A stretch of DNA of 64,000 nucleotides from Symbiodinium sp. CCMP2592 (GCA_905221615.1 CAJNDT010002890.1:1200001-1264000), one strand, 5' to 3'. Positions 33,505-45,837 are shown, counted from the first letter of the stretch. The notes: generated by a model from the sequence alone, not told the origin. Numbers and translations: made by a program.

Positions 33505-35568
33505 ATATTCCCTCCAAGGCTCCCATGGGTCGAGTTTGAGGTTTATGGGTGTAGGGTTCTGGATAGTAGGTAACAGCCCCAACAGGTTTGCTTAGCTTGT
33601 GCCAGACTCATGGGAGATGTGTCGACAGAGTATTTCAGCCCGGAGAGACAACCAGTAAGGGTTGAGACAGCCCAAAAGCTTTACATACCCTTGATTCAGC
33701 ATGCAATGCGCGCAAAAAGGCCAGTCTCGAACACAGAATCACACTGGTGATTCAAGCTAATGCAGGATGCTGCCCCATGCCTAAAAGTCTTGTGGAATTG
33801 AAGGCCTGGGGTTCATGATGCCGATGGTTTTTAGTTTTGGATGTGGGGTTGAAAGCTTTAAGTTGAGGGTCCAGAACCCTGAGAAAATAGATCTATGCTC
33901 ACACTCCTCGAATTACCATTCTGCAGCTGCGACTACACTGGACCGAAGGGCGCTTTCTGACTGTTAAACTTCAGACCCTGAAAAATGGGCATTTCTGCGA
34001 CCAAAAGCCCAGAAGCCGCCTCTCTCCATCAGGTTCGTCTGCTTCACGATCATGTACCTTCTGTGGGTAGTGGCCCCTTAGAAGCACTTCCGGCAGGGCA
34101 GGTCTTGTTTGGTGTTTCAATGCTTTCCGCTGCTGTGCACACCGGAGGTTTTGAGGGCCTCTGGCTATGGAAAGACAAGGTAACAAGTCTAAGCGAGTGC
34201 TCTAGAATATAGGGGGCCCAAACCATCCCAAACCGCTATTCTAATCATTAAGGTCCCCATACTAAGCGTTAGCACTTGAGTTTTGAGGCCTAAACAAATG
34301 CCTAAACACTGAAGCCTGCACGCTAGAGCCCATTCTCTCAAGCGCGATCGTGGACCCTGTGCCTTACATTTCGGCCTCTGAGACAGCCTTGAGGCCACCT
34401 ACTACGCCCAAGTGCAAGCTTTCCAATGGCGCGTGGCAGCTTCTCAGTTGCTGGAAGACTGTAGGGCTTCATGGTTCGGTTGTAGGGTTTAGGGTTGACA
34501 GGTTAAGGGCGCAGAGGGTTTAGAGTTTAGAGAGTGCTTCAATCCCGGGCTTAGAGTTTAGAGATTGCGACAATCCCGGGTGAGAAAGTGAGGACTTAGT
34601 TTACGGAGTTGTAGGTGCCATAGCCTCAGTTTCAGCTCTGAAACCTAAACCCCCGAATACATAAACCTCTACACCGAATCCCTAAAGCAAGTCCTTTTTG
34701 AAGCCTTGATCTTCTTCTAAGCTTAGCTAGAGTCCTAGAATCTGGGCCCACCGCGCCTGACGAAAACAAGATCCTCAAGCCAATTCCTTAGTATGTGGGC
34801 CTGAATTTTGAGATTAAGTTGTCGGAGAAGAATTGTCGAGTGCTAACATGTTGACTGCAAGCCGGGTGGCCTAACCTCGACCCCAAGCTCTACAGCCATA
34901 CAAGAAATACAGTGGCCCTACACCCTGACCTCTAAACGCCCTAAACCCCAATGAAGCAAGAAAGAGAGGAGACAACTTCAATGAACGCTACGAAACCAGG
35001 AGGCCTGGCTTTCCCCTTTCGTCTGATTAGTTAAGGATCCACATAGAACCAGAGAGCTGTTAATGCCTATTGAAATGTATACCCACATGTGCATGCTCTA
35101 TACGCATCGTATGGTAGTCAAGCCATAACGTGTGAAAGAAACCGTGCATATCCTGCCTAACCCTGACACAAGCTTTAAATAATCTTTATCAAGCTCTTAA
35201 GAAGCCTTAAACTAAAATGCCGCGAAGTTCCCATACAGTGCAAACCGTGAAGGAACCTGATTAAGACTAGTTAACAACTTATTGTTATTGTTACTGTTAA
35301 TTATTGATATTAATATCATTATTAGTATTACTATGTATTAAATAATGCTTGTGATCCCTTGTGAATCCCCAGAAGAACCTGTTGACTGCTCGAACGCCGT
35401 TACACGGCCCTTATAAACCTCAAAAGAAGCCTTACAACCCCTAATCCCTAAACCCCTTAACCCTAATCCTCTAAACCTAAAGCCCCTACCCCAGAACACC
35501 AAAACCCTAAACCCTTACACCCGAAACCCCGAACCCTAAACCTCTAAACCCGAATCCCCTCAACCCTA
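33505..35568. other. No recognised gene
   Basis: Sparse telomere-like motifs (34480-34540, 35440-35565). AT-rich patch at 35260-35345. Open frames at 33971-34212 overlap on opposite strands without motifs. Confidence 0.4.
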
Positions 35569-35678
35569 CTTGGAGGTTCATGGGTAGTTAGAAGTGGGGT
35601 TTAAGATCCCCTAAGATGGGTTATAAGTATAGTTACCCTAGTTATAACCCTATTTAGAACTACCCATGAACCTCCGAG
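35569..35678. mobile_element. Family A' foldback, target duplication TA
   Basis: CTTGGAGGTTCATGGGTAGT pairs with ACTACCCATGAACCTCCGAG. TA at 35567-35568 and 35679-35680. Confidence 0.85.
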
Positions 35679-35702
35679 TAAACCACAAGCCCAGTGCCTA
35701 AG

Positions 35703-35785
35703 GCGCTCTTTTGGTCGTGCTTCGGCGGCGTCGAAATGCTGCGAGACTTCGGTTTGGCCGAACACTTCAGGCGAGAGACGGGAGG
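35703..35785 (+). CDS. Exon-like GC-rich island
   Basis: Follows CCTAAG and ends GGGAGG|GTTTTG. One frame reads FGGVEMLRDFGLAEHFRRET with 20 of 27 third positions G/C. Outgoing remainder 2 nt. It lies between two foldback elements (ends of A' at 35678 and of a decayed A copy starting at about 35786). No domain recognised. Confidence 0.3.
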
Positions 35786-35913
35786 GTTTTGGGATTAGGG
35801 TTTCTAACTAGTTATTTTGGAGACTCATAATTACCCTAACACCAAATAGGATCCCTTTTAGGGTACTTATAAGTCTACTTATTACCTACTCACCATTCCT
35901 CCGACCCTCCAAG
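35786..35913. mobile_element. Family A foldback, left end decayed
   Basis: Right end CCTCCGACCCTCCAAG and interior CTTATAAGTCTACTTATTACC are intact. The left end is hardly recognisable. Confidence 0.6.
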
Positions 35914-37388
35914 TAGGGTTTCGGGATGAGGGGGCTCCTACAGTTTCGTGCTAGGTGTGCGAGAAGTCTTGTCCGGGCTTCGGGGCCTTGAGGTCTGTAA
36001 CTTCTGGGCTGCGGAGTACCATACTTTAATACTTTTTTTCTTGAAGGAACCCTTATTATTATGAAATTAAAGTTTATACTTTTTTCTCCCTGGTTACTTA
36101 AAAGCCCAGAACTTAGTGGTTTAGTGTTCGGGTCCGGGACCTCCTTGGAGTTTGGCAACCAGGTGTGTCCGCCCGCGAGTGCGTGCATTCTACGACCAGG
36201 GAAGAAGTGCCTGGTAAGAGTCATATATGTATATACGCACATGCTTGCTTCTCAATACACATATGTCCGAGAGAGACGAGAGTGACAACGATGGCAGGAG
36301 GCGATGTTTTAGGATGCAGGAACCCGCAAGCCCCAAAGTGCAGCAGAGCTGGAGCATGAAGCCATCCGTGTCTTGGATATATCGACCGCCATCAAGAGGA
36401 TTCCGCAAAACCCTTTTTCGGAGATATCTATGTTCGTGCGGTGGTTCGGGCTGCTGTGGTTCACGAGCCCTGACCCATGTGCAGGAGCTATATCTGGAGG
36501 CAAAGGTCCTGGGACACCCTGGTAGACCTGACGATGGGCTCCCTGGCTGGAATTGGGGCTTAGAGGGACTTTATTGCTGGTTTTGAGGTTATTTAGTCTT
36601 GAGTCTTGACGGTCTCTTGTTCAACCTAGCATCGACACTGTCGAATTATGGTTGTCCTGAGCCTGCTACAATTCCGAATAGGAGTTGCCCGGCTTTACTC
36701 AATTTCAATGCGGGGTTTCAGGCTACTGAGAGTACCTGATCCAGGTCCGTACAGGAAGGATCCTGTTCATTTCGGGTCTCGACTGGTGTTCCCTTATGTT
36801 AATTGTTGTTGACGCTCCCTTGCATCAGCTGCGATGCTTAGTACCTCCAGCCACGGACAGCGCATGCAGGTTTGGAGATTTATGTTCCTTGGTGTTGCCG
36901 GGTGTTGCCCATACCTTCGCTCTCTGGCGGCGATATGTTTGGGTATAAGACTCAAACAAAGCCGAACCCTGACCCTTGAACCTGAAACTCTAAAGCCGCA
37001 AAAACCTTGATTATGAGTTCAGTGCCTGCCTCGACTAAGGCTGCAGCTTGCTTGTGGCTCTTCAGGTCATGCTGAGCAGCCCGATTGCAGTCTGGAACCT
37101 TTCAGTATACTATGGTTTTTCCGGCTTCGGGCTTAGGGTTTAGGGGGGTTTTGAAGAATTGGTATAGAAATGTATAGTATAATTCTCTTAAGCTCCCTAT
37201 AATTAAAAGTATTCGATCTGTACCCCATGCCCAAACAAATACGAACGGCATACCCTAGGCTCCTGGCAATGTTTTGGTATAATATGCCGGAATTTCGTTC
37301 TGAAGCTCTTAAGGAATCTACAGTAAATAGTACAGCAGCAGAAGCTACGTTTGGTCTTTCGATGTGTTCCTGCCACCAACACCAATGG

Positions 37389-37414
37389 CATCATCATCAT
37401 CATCATCATCATCT
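37389..37414 (+). repeat. CAT trinucleotide run
   Basis: Eight to nine CAT units (poly-His or poly-Met if translated); not part of a credible gene. Confidence 0.9.
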
Positions 37415-37677
37415 CCGGGTCCTTAAACCCTGAACCCTAAACCCTAAAACCCTAAACCGTAAACCATCAGTTGAGGAAGCTCCTTTTCGGGTTCCTTTCA
37501 CAACTCCCTTTGTAGAGGTTCGTTTCAGGGATCTCTTTCATTCTTCAGGTCAGGGTTGTGCGCTTCATGCTTTGGTTCAGGTTTCTATAACCCTAAACCC
37601 TAAACTGTAGCTTTCTTTGGTTGCAGGGTTGGTCCAGGGGGTGACAGGCAGATGGACGGCTGTGGCATGTGGCATAC

Positions 37678-37776
37678 CTAGAGGGTCATGCCCTACCCCT
37701 TTTTTAGGGTACTAGTTAGGATCTCCTATATAGAAAAGTAGGTGCCTCAAAAAAGGGGTAGGGTATGAGCCTGTAG
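37678..37776. mobile_element. Family N foldback
   Basis: CTAGAGGGTCATGCCCTACC at the left pairs with GGTAGGGTATGAGCCTGTAG. Loop AGTTAGGATCTCCTATATAG. Single copy seen. Confidence 0.78.
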
Positions 37777-37844
37777 GTAATGTTGAACACATTTGCTTGC
37801 CAACTCCTGGCACTGAGGTCAGTAAGGTTTAGGGATGTTTAGTA

Positions 37845-37942
37845 TAGGGGCTTAAATAATTACCTATACTGTTTTGAGGGCTCCTTATTAAAATTACAGT
37901 ATAATGGGCCCCACAAACCCTTTTCTAATTATTAGGCCCCTA
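37845..37942. mobile_element. Family D foldback, target duplication TA
   Basis: TAGGGGCTTAAATAATTACC against TAATTATTAGGCCCCTA. TA at 37843-37844 and 37943-37944. Confidence 0.82.
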
Positions 37943-38082
37943 TATTAGGGTCTATAAGGCTGACGGATTTAGGATTGATATTCCTTGGCCTCCCGTGCCA
38001 TTTTATTGGGAGGCCACTTCGGCGGGCTCCAAAATCCCAAGCCGCTATATAAGCCCTTAACTCACAAACAAAACAATTCAAC

Positions 38083-38202
38083 ATGGCGGAACACACTGAG
38101 GCCTCGTCTGCCTGGAGAGCTCTGACAAGGAAGCGGAAGACAATTGGGAACCTTAACCCCCAAAAAACGGTGGTTACAAAAGACAGGTTGTTTGGGGTTC
38201 AG
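38083..38202 (+). CDS. Candidate first coding exon, function unknown
   Basis: ATG in good context (AACATGG) opens a 40-codon segment: MAEHTEASSAWRALTRKRKT, then IGNLNPQKTVVTKDRLFGVQ, ending exactly at CAG|GTAGGC, a good donor. Without splicing the frame continues to a TAG at about 38257. TATATAAG at 38046-38053 lies 30 bp upstream of the ATG. The peptide is basic and hydrophilic, with no recognised domain. No downstream exon was identified with confidence. Confidence 0.33.
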
Positions 38203-38639
38203 GTAGGCTTGGGGGATTTCGGCGCAGGGTTCAGGATTTGTGGGTTTTTGGGGTTTTAGGATGTCCTAAGGCTCCGTGCGGATAGGCCCAAAACCTCGTT
38301 ACCCTGACCCCTGGCCTCCAAAAGACCTATCCGAATCTCTTCAACTCGAAACTACACCTCGCACCTTGAGCTTCCCCCCTAAACCCCAGACCAGAAAGCC
38401 TGAACCCCCAAATCCCTAACCCCCTAAGGCCTGAACCCTTAAACCCCCAAATCCCTAAACCCCTAAACCCCTAAATGCCTAAACCCTACTCAGCATGCTG
38501 TTGGATGTTCAGTCGGGCTTATCGCGTCATCATCGGATCGGATGTAGGGTCGCCCGCAACTCCCTGACCCACATAACTTACAATCCTAAGCGAAGCTACT
38601 CTTAATAATTAACTCGAAGCATGTGTCAGTATGTTGTAA

Positions 38640-38870
38640 CAGAATGAAAATATTAATGTATATATATATATATATATATATATAGATAGTGACAGAGAGG
38701 GCAAGACGTCAGAGGTAGTTTAGCTAAACGGGCATTTCTCAGTGCTTTTCATGCAGAAGACAACGACTTTATTAGTCTAGTGTTTGTCTAACTTGTGCAA
38801 CCCCACTATACTTCATGCGTGGCTCCTGTCCGTGCAAATAAATACATATATATATACATATATATAGGTC
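38640..38870 (+). repeat. TA microsatellites
   Basis: (TA)n at 38656-38684 and a shorter one at 38846-38868, with unique sequence between. Confidence 0.85.
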
Positions 38871-39228
38871 TGTTTTGTACTGGAATTCTCAGGTTTACCC
38901 GTATTCATCATCTCACTAGGAATCATGCCGAGTGTAATGTGGGTCATGCTATGACTGTTGCGAAGATTTGTGCGGGCTGTCCCGTTGGACATGTAATGTA
39001 CGTTTAGGTGGAATTTAGATTGTTTCGGGGGCTTGTTCGGGTGAGTCGGGCCTCTTGACCGGAAAATGAAACAGACTGCTTGCTGCGACCCCCGGACGGA
39101 GACCAATCCTCAGTTCTGCAAGACATGCAGTGAGATTGCCACTAGGAAAAGCAGTGGTAGTCAGATTACTCGCAGCAGCAGAGATACTTCCCGCAGCCAC
39201 AGTCTTGATCGCATGAATGGTATAGAAG

Positions 39229-39319
39229 CCAAACTAACTGCCAGTGATTTTCCTTTGGTTCCTTACTATAGTTATGCTAGAATATGCGCTCAAACCGTAT
39301 GGATTAAGGCCCCTATGTT
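39229..39319. mobile_element. Family D foldback, decayed
   Basis: GGTTCCTTACTATAGTTATG core and AAGGCCCCTATG right end; left end lost. Confidence 0.5.
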
Positions 39320-39374
39320 GTGCGTTATAGCAACCTGTATAGTACCCCGTTCATACTAAACGAGCCCCCAAACT

Positions 39375-39469
39375 GTTGATGATATAAATCCTGCATTACC
39401 TTAAGGGCCCTGAACTATGGGAATTATTCGGAGTTATGGTATACTCCGTGCAGGATTTATATCATGAAC
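39375..39469. mobile_element. Family E foldback
   Basis: GTTGATGATATAAATCCTGC pairs with GCAGGATTTATATCATGAAC. Core CTATGGGAATTAT. Confidence 0.85.
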
Positions 39470-39509
39470 CAAAGGACCTCGACTTTGACTATTAAGGCTT
39501 CTGCCTGAA

Positions 39510-39619
39510 CCCAGAGACTCCAAAACCCCTTAATTAAGGAATATACCTGAAAATCATATCAGGGATCCTAATATGATTTAAGGTATATTCCTTAACTAAG
39601 GGGTTTTGGAGTCTCTGGG
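39510..39619. mobile_element. Family B foldback, target duplication AA
   Basis: CCCAGAGACTCCAAAACCCC pairs with GGGGTTTTGGAGTCTCTGGG, perfect over 20 bp. AA on both flanks. Confidence 0.92.
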
Positions 39620-39639
39620 AACCGACTCGTGGGTTGCAG

Positions 39640-39777
39640 GCCAAGGCTGCAGACGCCGCAGCCGGATGCTTGTCCCTGTCTGCAGAGATCGCGGACGTGA
39701 TGCAGGACTGCGCGAGTTTGGGGTCTATAGGGCTTCGGCTGAAGTTGCTTGGACTCATGTTGAACCATGATTTGAAG
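39640..39777 (+). CDS. Exon-like island, helical, function unknown
   Basis: 46 codons between GGGTTGCAG and TTGAAG|GTTAGG, phase 0 to 0. The first part reads AKAADAAAGCLSLSAEIADV, then MQDCASLGSIGLRLKLLGLM; the first 27 codons have 20 G/C third positions. It starts 21 bp after a family B element. An open frame on the opposite strand (39534-39875) overlaps, so strand is not certain. No domain recognised. Confidence 0.33.
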
Positions 39778-40644
39778 GTTAGGGGAGCAACTGTCCGCAA
39801 TGTGGAAGCATGACTGATGATGTTGGGGATTTCCTTCTTGTTTGCCGGCACGGCACATGAGCAGCAGTGCTTCATCGTTTCTGGTCATGCTCTCATTGTG
39901 TAGGCTGAAGGTTTTGTACTGTACGGCTTTGCATTTTGAGTTTTAAGGGTGCTTTGCTAGTTTGGCAGGATCGCGATGGGTTCCTCCTGCGAGGGCAGGC
40001 GCGGCAAGACGTCACTTGAGACCTGCACCCTGAACCCGAAAACACCAAACCGTAAATTCTAACCTCCTACGTAATCCTGAAACTCCACAAGAATGCCTCA
40101 AGCTGAAGCTGTACAATCCCCGAGACGTCATGCCTTCTGCATAGTCCTTGCGTCACTGGGTGCGAGAATCCACCCTTATTAAACATTAACCTCAAAGTAT
40201 TCCCATGCACTAAAACCGAAACACCTATAGACCCCAGACCCTGAACCCCAGCAGTCGTGTCAAGTTGTAAAACACGGACCCCGGGTTTCATTTCGGACGC
40301 TGTTTAGGGTTTATAAGGGATGAGACAGGGCTCTCCTTCGGAAATATGCTTCGTTGTTATTTCAGCAAGTTTGGTACCTATGGTTTTATTCTGTCGTATG
40401 GTGCAATGTTTTAGAACAATTCAGCACGTGAGCACATGATTGTACACATAATAGCACTAAATTCGACCATAAGTACATATTTGCATTATGTGGTAGAGGA
40501 AAACATATGAATGAACCAAAGAGGCTATTGAAGATGCTGTCGGTTTCTATGTTAGATCTTCAGGACCTACGTGGGAAGTATCTTGTGGATAGCAACACAG
40601 CGTCCGGGGAGCCTGAGTAGTTTCTAGATCCCATCAACATACTA

Positions 40645-40746
40645 TAGGGGCCTAGATAATTTCCTCGATTATTATGGGGGGGGGGTCCTTACTAGAACAT
40701 ATGTATAATGCGCCCAAAAACCTTGTTCTAAATATTAAGGCCCCTA
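40645..40746. mobile_element. Family D foldback, target duplication TA
   Basis: TAGGGGCCTAGATAATTTCC at the left, AATATTAAGGCCCCTA at the right. TA on both flanks. Confidence 0.82.
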
Positions 40747-41354
40747 TATTAGATCATTAGGTTTATGACTTAAGGTTTAGGGTAACTTTGGGGGAACCCT
40801 AAACTCCAGACCCAAAACTGATCCCAAACCCTGGAACAATCTGGAGCCTAAGCCCCAGACCCAATACCTATTGCACGAATCTTAGCCCTATTCGGACGTA
40901 GGCTTTGGGAGCTAACAAAAATCTACTTCGCAAACAGGTTGTTTTTGTTTCGCCACATTTGACACTTGTGATTTGAACGTTGACGCGAGATGCCGTCCGC
41001 CACAATGCCAGGCAGCTGAGCTTTTGATGCGAGCAGGAAGGCAACAAGAGCGCTTGGAGGACTCGCTTAAACACTGCACTCCCGATTCAACTTGGCCCAA
41101 CATGAGTGCTGGGGAAGCCTAAACTCTAAACCCGAGCTTTCTAACCTTTGCGGCCCGGAAATGGGCATGGGCTTTCAACAACAAACCTATACAAACCCTG
41201 TACCCCTAAACACCTAAAGCCCCAAACCCCAAAACCCCAAAGCCAGAAACCCGAAACAGAATCGACGGGCCCTCGCACATCGGCCCGAATGCGAGAGACC
41301 CAGGTCCTCTGCCTCTGAGTGTTTGCGGTAAGTCCGGCGGTAGAGAGGTCTCGA

Positions 41355-41445
41355 CACTTTAGGGTTTAGGGGTCTCAGGGGTTTAGGGGTTTAGGATTTA
41401 GGGGTTTAGAGTTTAGGGGTTTAGGGTTTAGGGGTTGACGGTTAT
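41355..41445 (+). repeat. TTTAGGG telomere-like array
   Basis: About ten units, mostly the octamer TTTAGGGG. Confidence 0.85.
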
Positions 41446-41759
41446 AGTCGGCCAAAGTATGACCTAGTTTGCATCACAACAATCGAAGACCGCCCGACCC
41501 TTCTCGCACAGCGCAAAGCCACTTCAGACTTTTCAGGGTTGCATGCCGCCTGAAATCGATTCTGTCACCAACACGGTCATATATGAAGCATGTAGTACAT
41601 CTTCGGCACGACGGACTCGTTAAAGCACATGGTTCATCAACAGATACCAACTATGCCCCAAGATATGGAATCAACAAGGGTGTGTGCTGGGACCTTGATG
41701 TTCGAATACTTCGTGCGAAACCCTAAACCTAAACCCTAAACCCCCAAAAAACCCAAAAG

Positions 41760-41853
41760 CGTCGGCATTTTCGGTCGAGGACCTGTCGCGCCAGCTCTCC
41801 CAGAGGTTGGCGGAAGCTCGCCATCCGGCAAGAATCTGGGGGCTCATCTTGGA
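41760..41853 (+). CDS. Exon-like GC-rich island
   Basis: Preceded by a CCCTAAA array and CCCAAAAG; followed by GGA|GTTTAGGG. One frame reads SAFSVEDLSRQLSQRLAEAR then HPARIWGLIL, with 22 of 30 third positions G/C. Incoming and outgoing remainders 2 nt each. Probably an amphipathic helix. No domain recognised. Confidence 0.32.
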
Positions 41854-42485
41854 GTTTAGGGCTTGCGGTTTAGGGGTTTAGGGTTTAGGGTTGGGCTCAT
41901 TTTAGGGTTTAGGGCTTGCGTAGAGACTAAACAGGGTTTGGTTTTGTTTAAGGGTTGTATAGCTTCTAACAGGATTCGGGGCATTCAGGATCTACACAAG
42001 GCAATATTCTACGAGCCTTTCTAATGAGATCAGGGTTTCGGGGTGTATTAACGTACATTAAAGTGCATATGATACAAATACACTACAAGGCGGTAGTATT
42101 GCTGAGTAATTCTTTCGACCTCTCCCCGGCCCTTCCCACCCCCGCTGACCCACCACCCACCCACGATGAATCCCAAAGGGAGGGTCCTAAGTACCAAACA
42201 ACAATAGGTCATACTACAGAAACCCTACGTTCTACTATATGGATAGTTCTCTACATTAGGGTCCCTTCAAGAGTCCTTTTCAGAAGGGCGCCGTACTATT
42301 TTGAAACCTCAAGCGGCAGTCGAGGCTTGTGGCAGCAGCAGACGCAGAACTGTGTGCGCTTCTGGGATGTGCCCTCGGCAGTGAACCCTAAGGCTCCATG
42401 TGCCCACAGAGGGATCCTTTAAGGGTTCCTTTGACAAGGGTACCATAAGTAGGGTTGTGTAAGGGTTCTAAAGGGTGTTGGTTCT

Positions 42486-42567
42486 AAGGCTCCCTATACC
42501 GATCTAGTGTATACTTATGGGCCCTAAAGGGTTCGTATACAAAAGTACGCCAAGGCCTAAGTATATA

Positions 42568-42600
<33 letters not shown>

Positions 42601-42670
42601 ACATATATATATATATACACATATATATATATATACATATACATATATATATATATAGGTATATGGAGCA
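42486..42670. mobile_element. Family I-like foldback with TA expansion
   Basis: AAGGCTCCCTATACCGATCT at the left and ATATAGGTATATGGAGC at the right frame a core like family I (CCAAGGCCTAAGTATATA). The right arm has grown into several (TA)n runs at 42570-42658. Confidence 0.6.
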
Positions 42671-42977
42671 TCAGGGAAAGAGCTGCTGACAATCAATCGC
42701 TCTTCTGAACGAAACCAGCGGAACTACGAAATTGGTCGAGCTTCATGCACCCTGTCGTCTGTAGTCTAGCCCTGCATCCTCCATCGGGAACACTCATACA
42801 ACTATATCATACAATAACATACCCCTCATCAGCCCCTAAACTTAACCCTAAACCTTAAACCCCTATAGTCCCTAAGCCTTAAAAACTTCGGATCTACTAC
42901 TTTTCCTTACCTAAACCCTGGCCCCCAACAGGAGCAGGACCCGAAGCAGCATTCCGTTTTCGAGGGCCTAAAATATG

Positions 42978-43110
42978 CAGGGGCCGGAAGAATTGCCAAT
43001 ATCATTCCTTAGGGCTCCTTGCAAACATGGATTGTACTTTACACTCAATAAATCCTGTTCCAATTATTCAACCCCACGTTATTGTGCCATCAATTATTAG
43101 GGCCCCCCAT
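42978..43110. mobile_element. Family D foldback, diverged
   Basis: CAGGGGCCGGAAGAATTGCC at the left, CAATTATTAGGGCCCCCC at the right. Confidence 0.6.
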
Positions 43111-43177
43111 ATTGTTGTGGAGTGCAGTTAAAGGTAGCAGGATGATCTTCGGATGTGAATCTGCTGCCTATACAAAC

Positions 43178-43242
43178 TTAGGGTTTAGGGTTTAGGGGTT
43201 TAGGGTTTGGGGTTTAGGGGTTTAGGGTTTAGGGTTTAATAT
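43178..43242 (+). repeat. TTTAGGG telomere-like array
   Basis: About eight units with TTTAGGGG and TTTGGGG variants. Confidence 0.88.
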
Positions 43243-43305
43243 AAGCAAGCTGGGACACACGCACGGCCGCATTGCCAGCGCACGCGAACCACGGAGGGCC
43301 TTTTC

Positions 43306-43417
43306 CTAGGATGCCCAGTAGTACCCTTATTCCCTTTTTGTAGTCCTAGGTTCCTTATAAAGTTACCCAATACCAAAAAGAGAGGCCTTTTTATTCTTAG
43401 GTTACTGGGTATCCTAG
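43306..43417. mobile_element. Family Q foldback, 4-bp target duplication TTTC
   Basis: CTAGGATGCCCAGTA pairs with TTACTGGGTATCCTAG. TTTC at 43302-43305 and 43418-43421. Diverged from the near-identical pair at 2280 and 17847. Confidence 0.88.
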
Positions 43418-43442
43418 TTTCTCAATTGAGAAAGTTCAGATC

Positions 43443-43551
43443 CCCCAAGGGCCCATGTGTCCAAATTGCATATACTTTGGCCTGAAGGTAGTCTCTATAT
43501 AGGTACTTTGGGCCCGAAGCATATACTGTTTGGGCACATGAACCCTTAGGG
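43443..43551. mobile_element. Family I foldback, 3-bp target duplication ATC
   Basis: CCCCAAGGGCCCATGTGTCC at the left, GGGCACATGAACCCTTAGGG at the right. ATC at 43440-43442 and 43552-43554. Confidence 0.85.
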
Positions 43552-43738
43552 ATCCCAGACCTGCAAATCTGCCCAAACCCGAAACCCCTAAACCCTACAC
43601 CCCTAAAAACCCTGAACCCCTGGATCCTGAACTCCTGAAGCCTAAACCCGAAACCCCTAAACCCAGCACATGAACCTTAAGCCCTGGGCTGTACGGGTGT
43701 TCGTGGCTCGGGGATTGACAGACTGGTCAGGGATTCTC

Positions 43739-43873
43739 AATAACTAGAATAGAATAGGTTTGGGGGCTCATTCTATATACTATAATTATAAGAAGTAACC
43801 CCTAAAATAGTATAGGTAATTATTAAGATTCGACTGTAATTATAATAAGTAACCCTCAAGATAGCATAGGTAA
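43739..43873. repeat. Tandem duplicate of a family D-related arm
   Basis: AAGTAACCCCTAAAATAGTATAGGTAATTAT and a second version (AAGTAACCCTCAAGATAGCA) repeat in tandem after an AATAGAATAGG left arm. Confidence 0.55.
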
Positions 43874-44984
43874 TTATGAAGAGCAGGTGCCTTGGCGGCG
43901 GTCCCTCGTGGACCGGATCCTCGACCAGCCGCTTAGCGAAATTTCGGTGGTTCTTCAACACGAGGTCTTGTCTGAATGTTGTTGTGTTGAGTTCTATACG
44001 AGGTTTTATAACGATTCATAAGGGTTCTTTGGTGGTTTCTGTAAGGCTTCTAGAGTACGTTCAGGACTATATAGGGCTTCAGGGCGTGGAGTTTACAGAG
44101 TCAATCATTTTTGGTGGCACTTGAGCTTCCTGTGTAGGGAAAGCGTCGGCACGGAGTCTTTCAGTTTCAGCAACCCTACAATTCGTAGTGTCGATGTGTA
44201 TTAGGGCCTGCCGTGGTGCTTTCGTAACCTGTATCTTACGGACTGAGGCCCGAATTCAGTACGTACTCCTGACACAAAAAAGCTGGCAGGTGCGACGCCA
44301 TACTGACCGCAACAAGCTGCGTGACTGCAGTTTCGAGACGTCTCTGTCTGAGTCCCCGAGCCTTGAGCCGCCCCAGAGTGTGTGCAAGTAAGATCGTTAG
44401 CCATCCCAGGGACATCCTTTGCTGTCATATAGTGTAGGCCTGCAAACCGAGGTCCTTGAGTGCCCCAAGATAACGATGGCTCCATAGCCCTGTAAACCCA
44501 TAAGCCCTGAACCCCAAGCCCGCAACTTGATCTGCAGCCCGGTGATCCGCAGCCACCTCCCAGATAACCATGGCAGCCCGAAGCCCTGCAAGACCACCTT
44601 GAATCCCCAGGCTCTGGATCCAGCCCTGTATCTAAGGCCCAAACCCAGGCGTCGGTTATCGTTCCCTCAAACTCTTCAACTTCTAATCGCCAGCCCTATA
44701 TCCAAGCCCCCCCAAACTCCGGCGTGTCAGCAGTCGTTCCCCTAAACTCTTCCACTTCTAAACACCAAGCCCCTAACCCAGAAAGCTCCCAGTAGGCTTA
44801 GCAGTCTTACCAAACACTACCATAAGACATCAAGCCGCACACGAAACCACTAAACCCTACAAATAATGTTACCACAGTAAGATATCAGGCAGCACCGGAA
44901 AGCACCAAGACACTAAGACCTAGAAAGCCCTTCAGAGACTTCCAAGGCCTCCATGAAGACACTGCCAAACCCTTCCAGGCCTAA

Positions 44985-45275
44985 ACCTAAACAAATCCCT
45001 CGAACCCTATATAAACCCAAACAAATTCTTCAAACCCTTAACCCCAACAAACCCTTCAAAACCTAAACCCCAACAAATCCCTCGAACCCTAAACCCCAAC
45101 AAAACCCAAACAAATCCTTCCAACCATTAACCCCAACAAACCCTTCAAACCCTAAACCCGAACAAATGCTTCAATCCCTAAACAAATCCTTCAAACCGTA
45201 AACCCCAACAAATCCGTCGATCCCTTAACCCAAGCAAATATTGACGAACCCTAAACCCAAGCAAGTCCTCAGATG
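44985..45275 (-). repeat. Degenerate minisatellite of about 25 bp built on CCCTAAA
   Basis: Units of the type AACCCTAAACCCCAACAAAT then CCTTC repeat about ten times with indels. Ends at the exon-like island at 45273. Confidence 0.75.
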
Positions 45276-45493
45276 CCGTTGGCTGGAGTTCACAGCGTTA
45301 CGGCGGCGCTGGGCCTTCCGCGCTGCTGCTGAAGGCTGGTGGGTAGGATACGGGTCCAAGCCTGTAAAGTCGATCGTGGCAGTACCCTTGCGACGATCTG
45401 GAAGCCGCGGGAGACATTAGGAAGATGCTGGATCCTCATCAGTCGGCAACTTATTGTCAAGATGCTTCAGCAGGGACTGTCTTCGGGGCCTAG
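45273..45493 (+). CDS. Two exon-like islands, frame ambiguous
   Basis: First segment starts after TCCTCAG at 45272 and reads CRWLEFTALRRRWAFRAAAE. It can end at GGCTG|GTGGGT (45338) or GGTGG|GTAGGA (45346). Second segment starts after GTGGCAG at 45382. With the first donor it reads WKPRETLGRCWILISRQLI; with the second donor it reads YPCDDLEAAGDIRKMLDPHQ and stops at TAG 45491. Both solutions are in phase, so only transcript data can decide. Confidence 0.25.
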
Positions 45494-45837
45494 GTTTTGA
45501 AGATGCTCCCGCAGTGAGTCTTGATTACTACTTTTAGGATCACTTGGAATATGGGCCACGCGATCGCCAGGGCCTTGTATGCAGTTATTGGAGGAGTTAC
45601 TGTCGACTGACTGAAAGCATGCGTGATCCGTATTACATAAGATCGCAATCCCCAGAGTTTAGGCCACAAAGCCCTCACCCCCAAAGTAGCAATACTCTTC
45701 TTTACGTATTGCGATTACAGTGTAATGGACTCAGTTGCAAAACCAACCGCTTCTGATAATTACTATATGATCCTATGCTTGCAAGCACCTTGTAGTTAGC
45801 GCCCCAGACCCCTAGACCCCGTAAGCACCCAATAATG

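Noticed and set aside
42504..42708. Tyr/Ile frames on both strands
   Set aside because: Translation of TA microsatellite within a foldback element.
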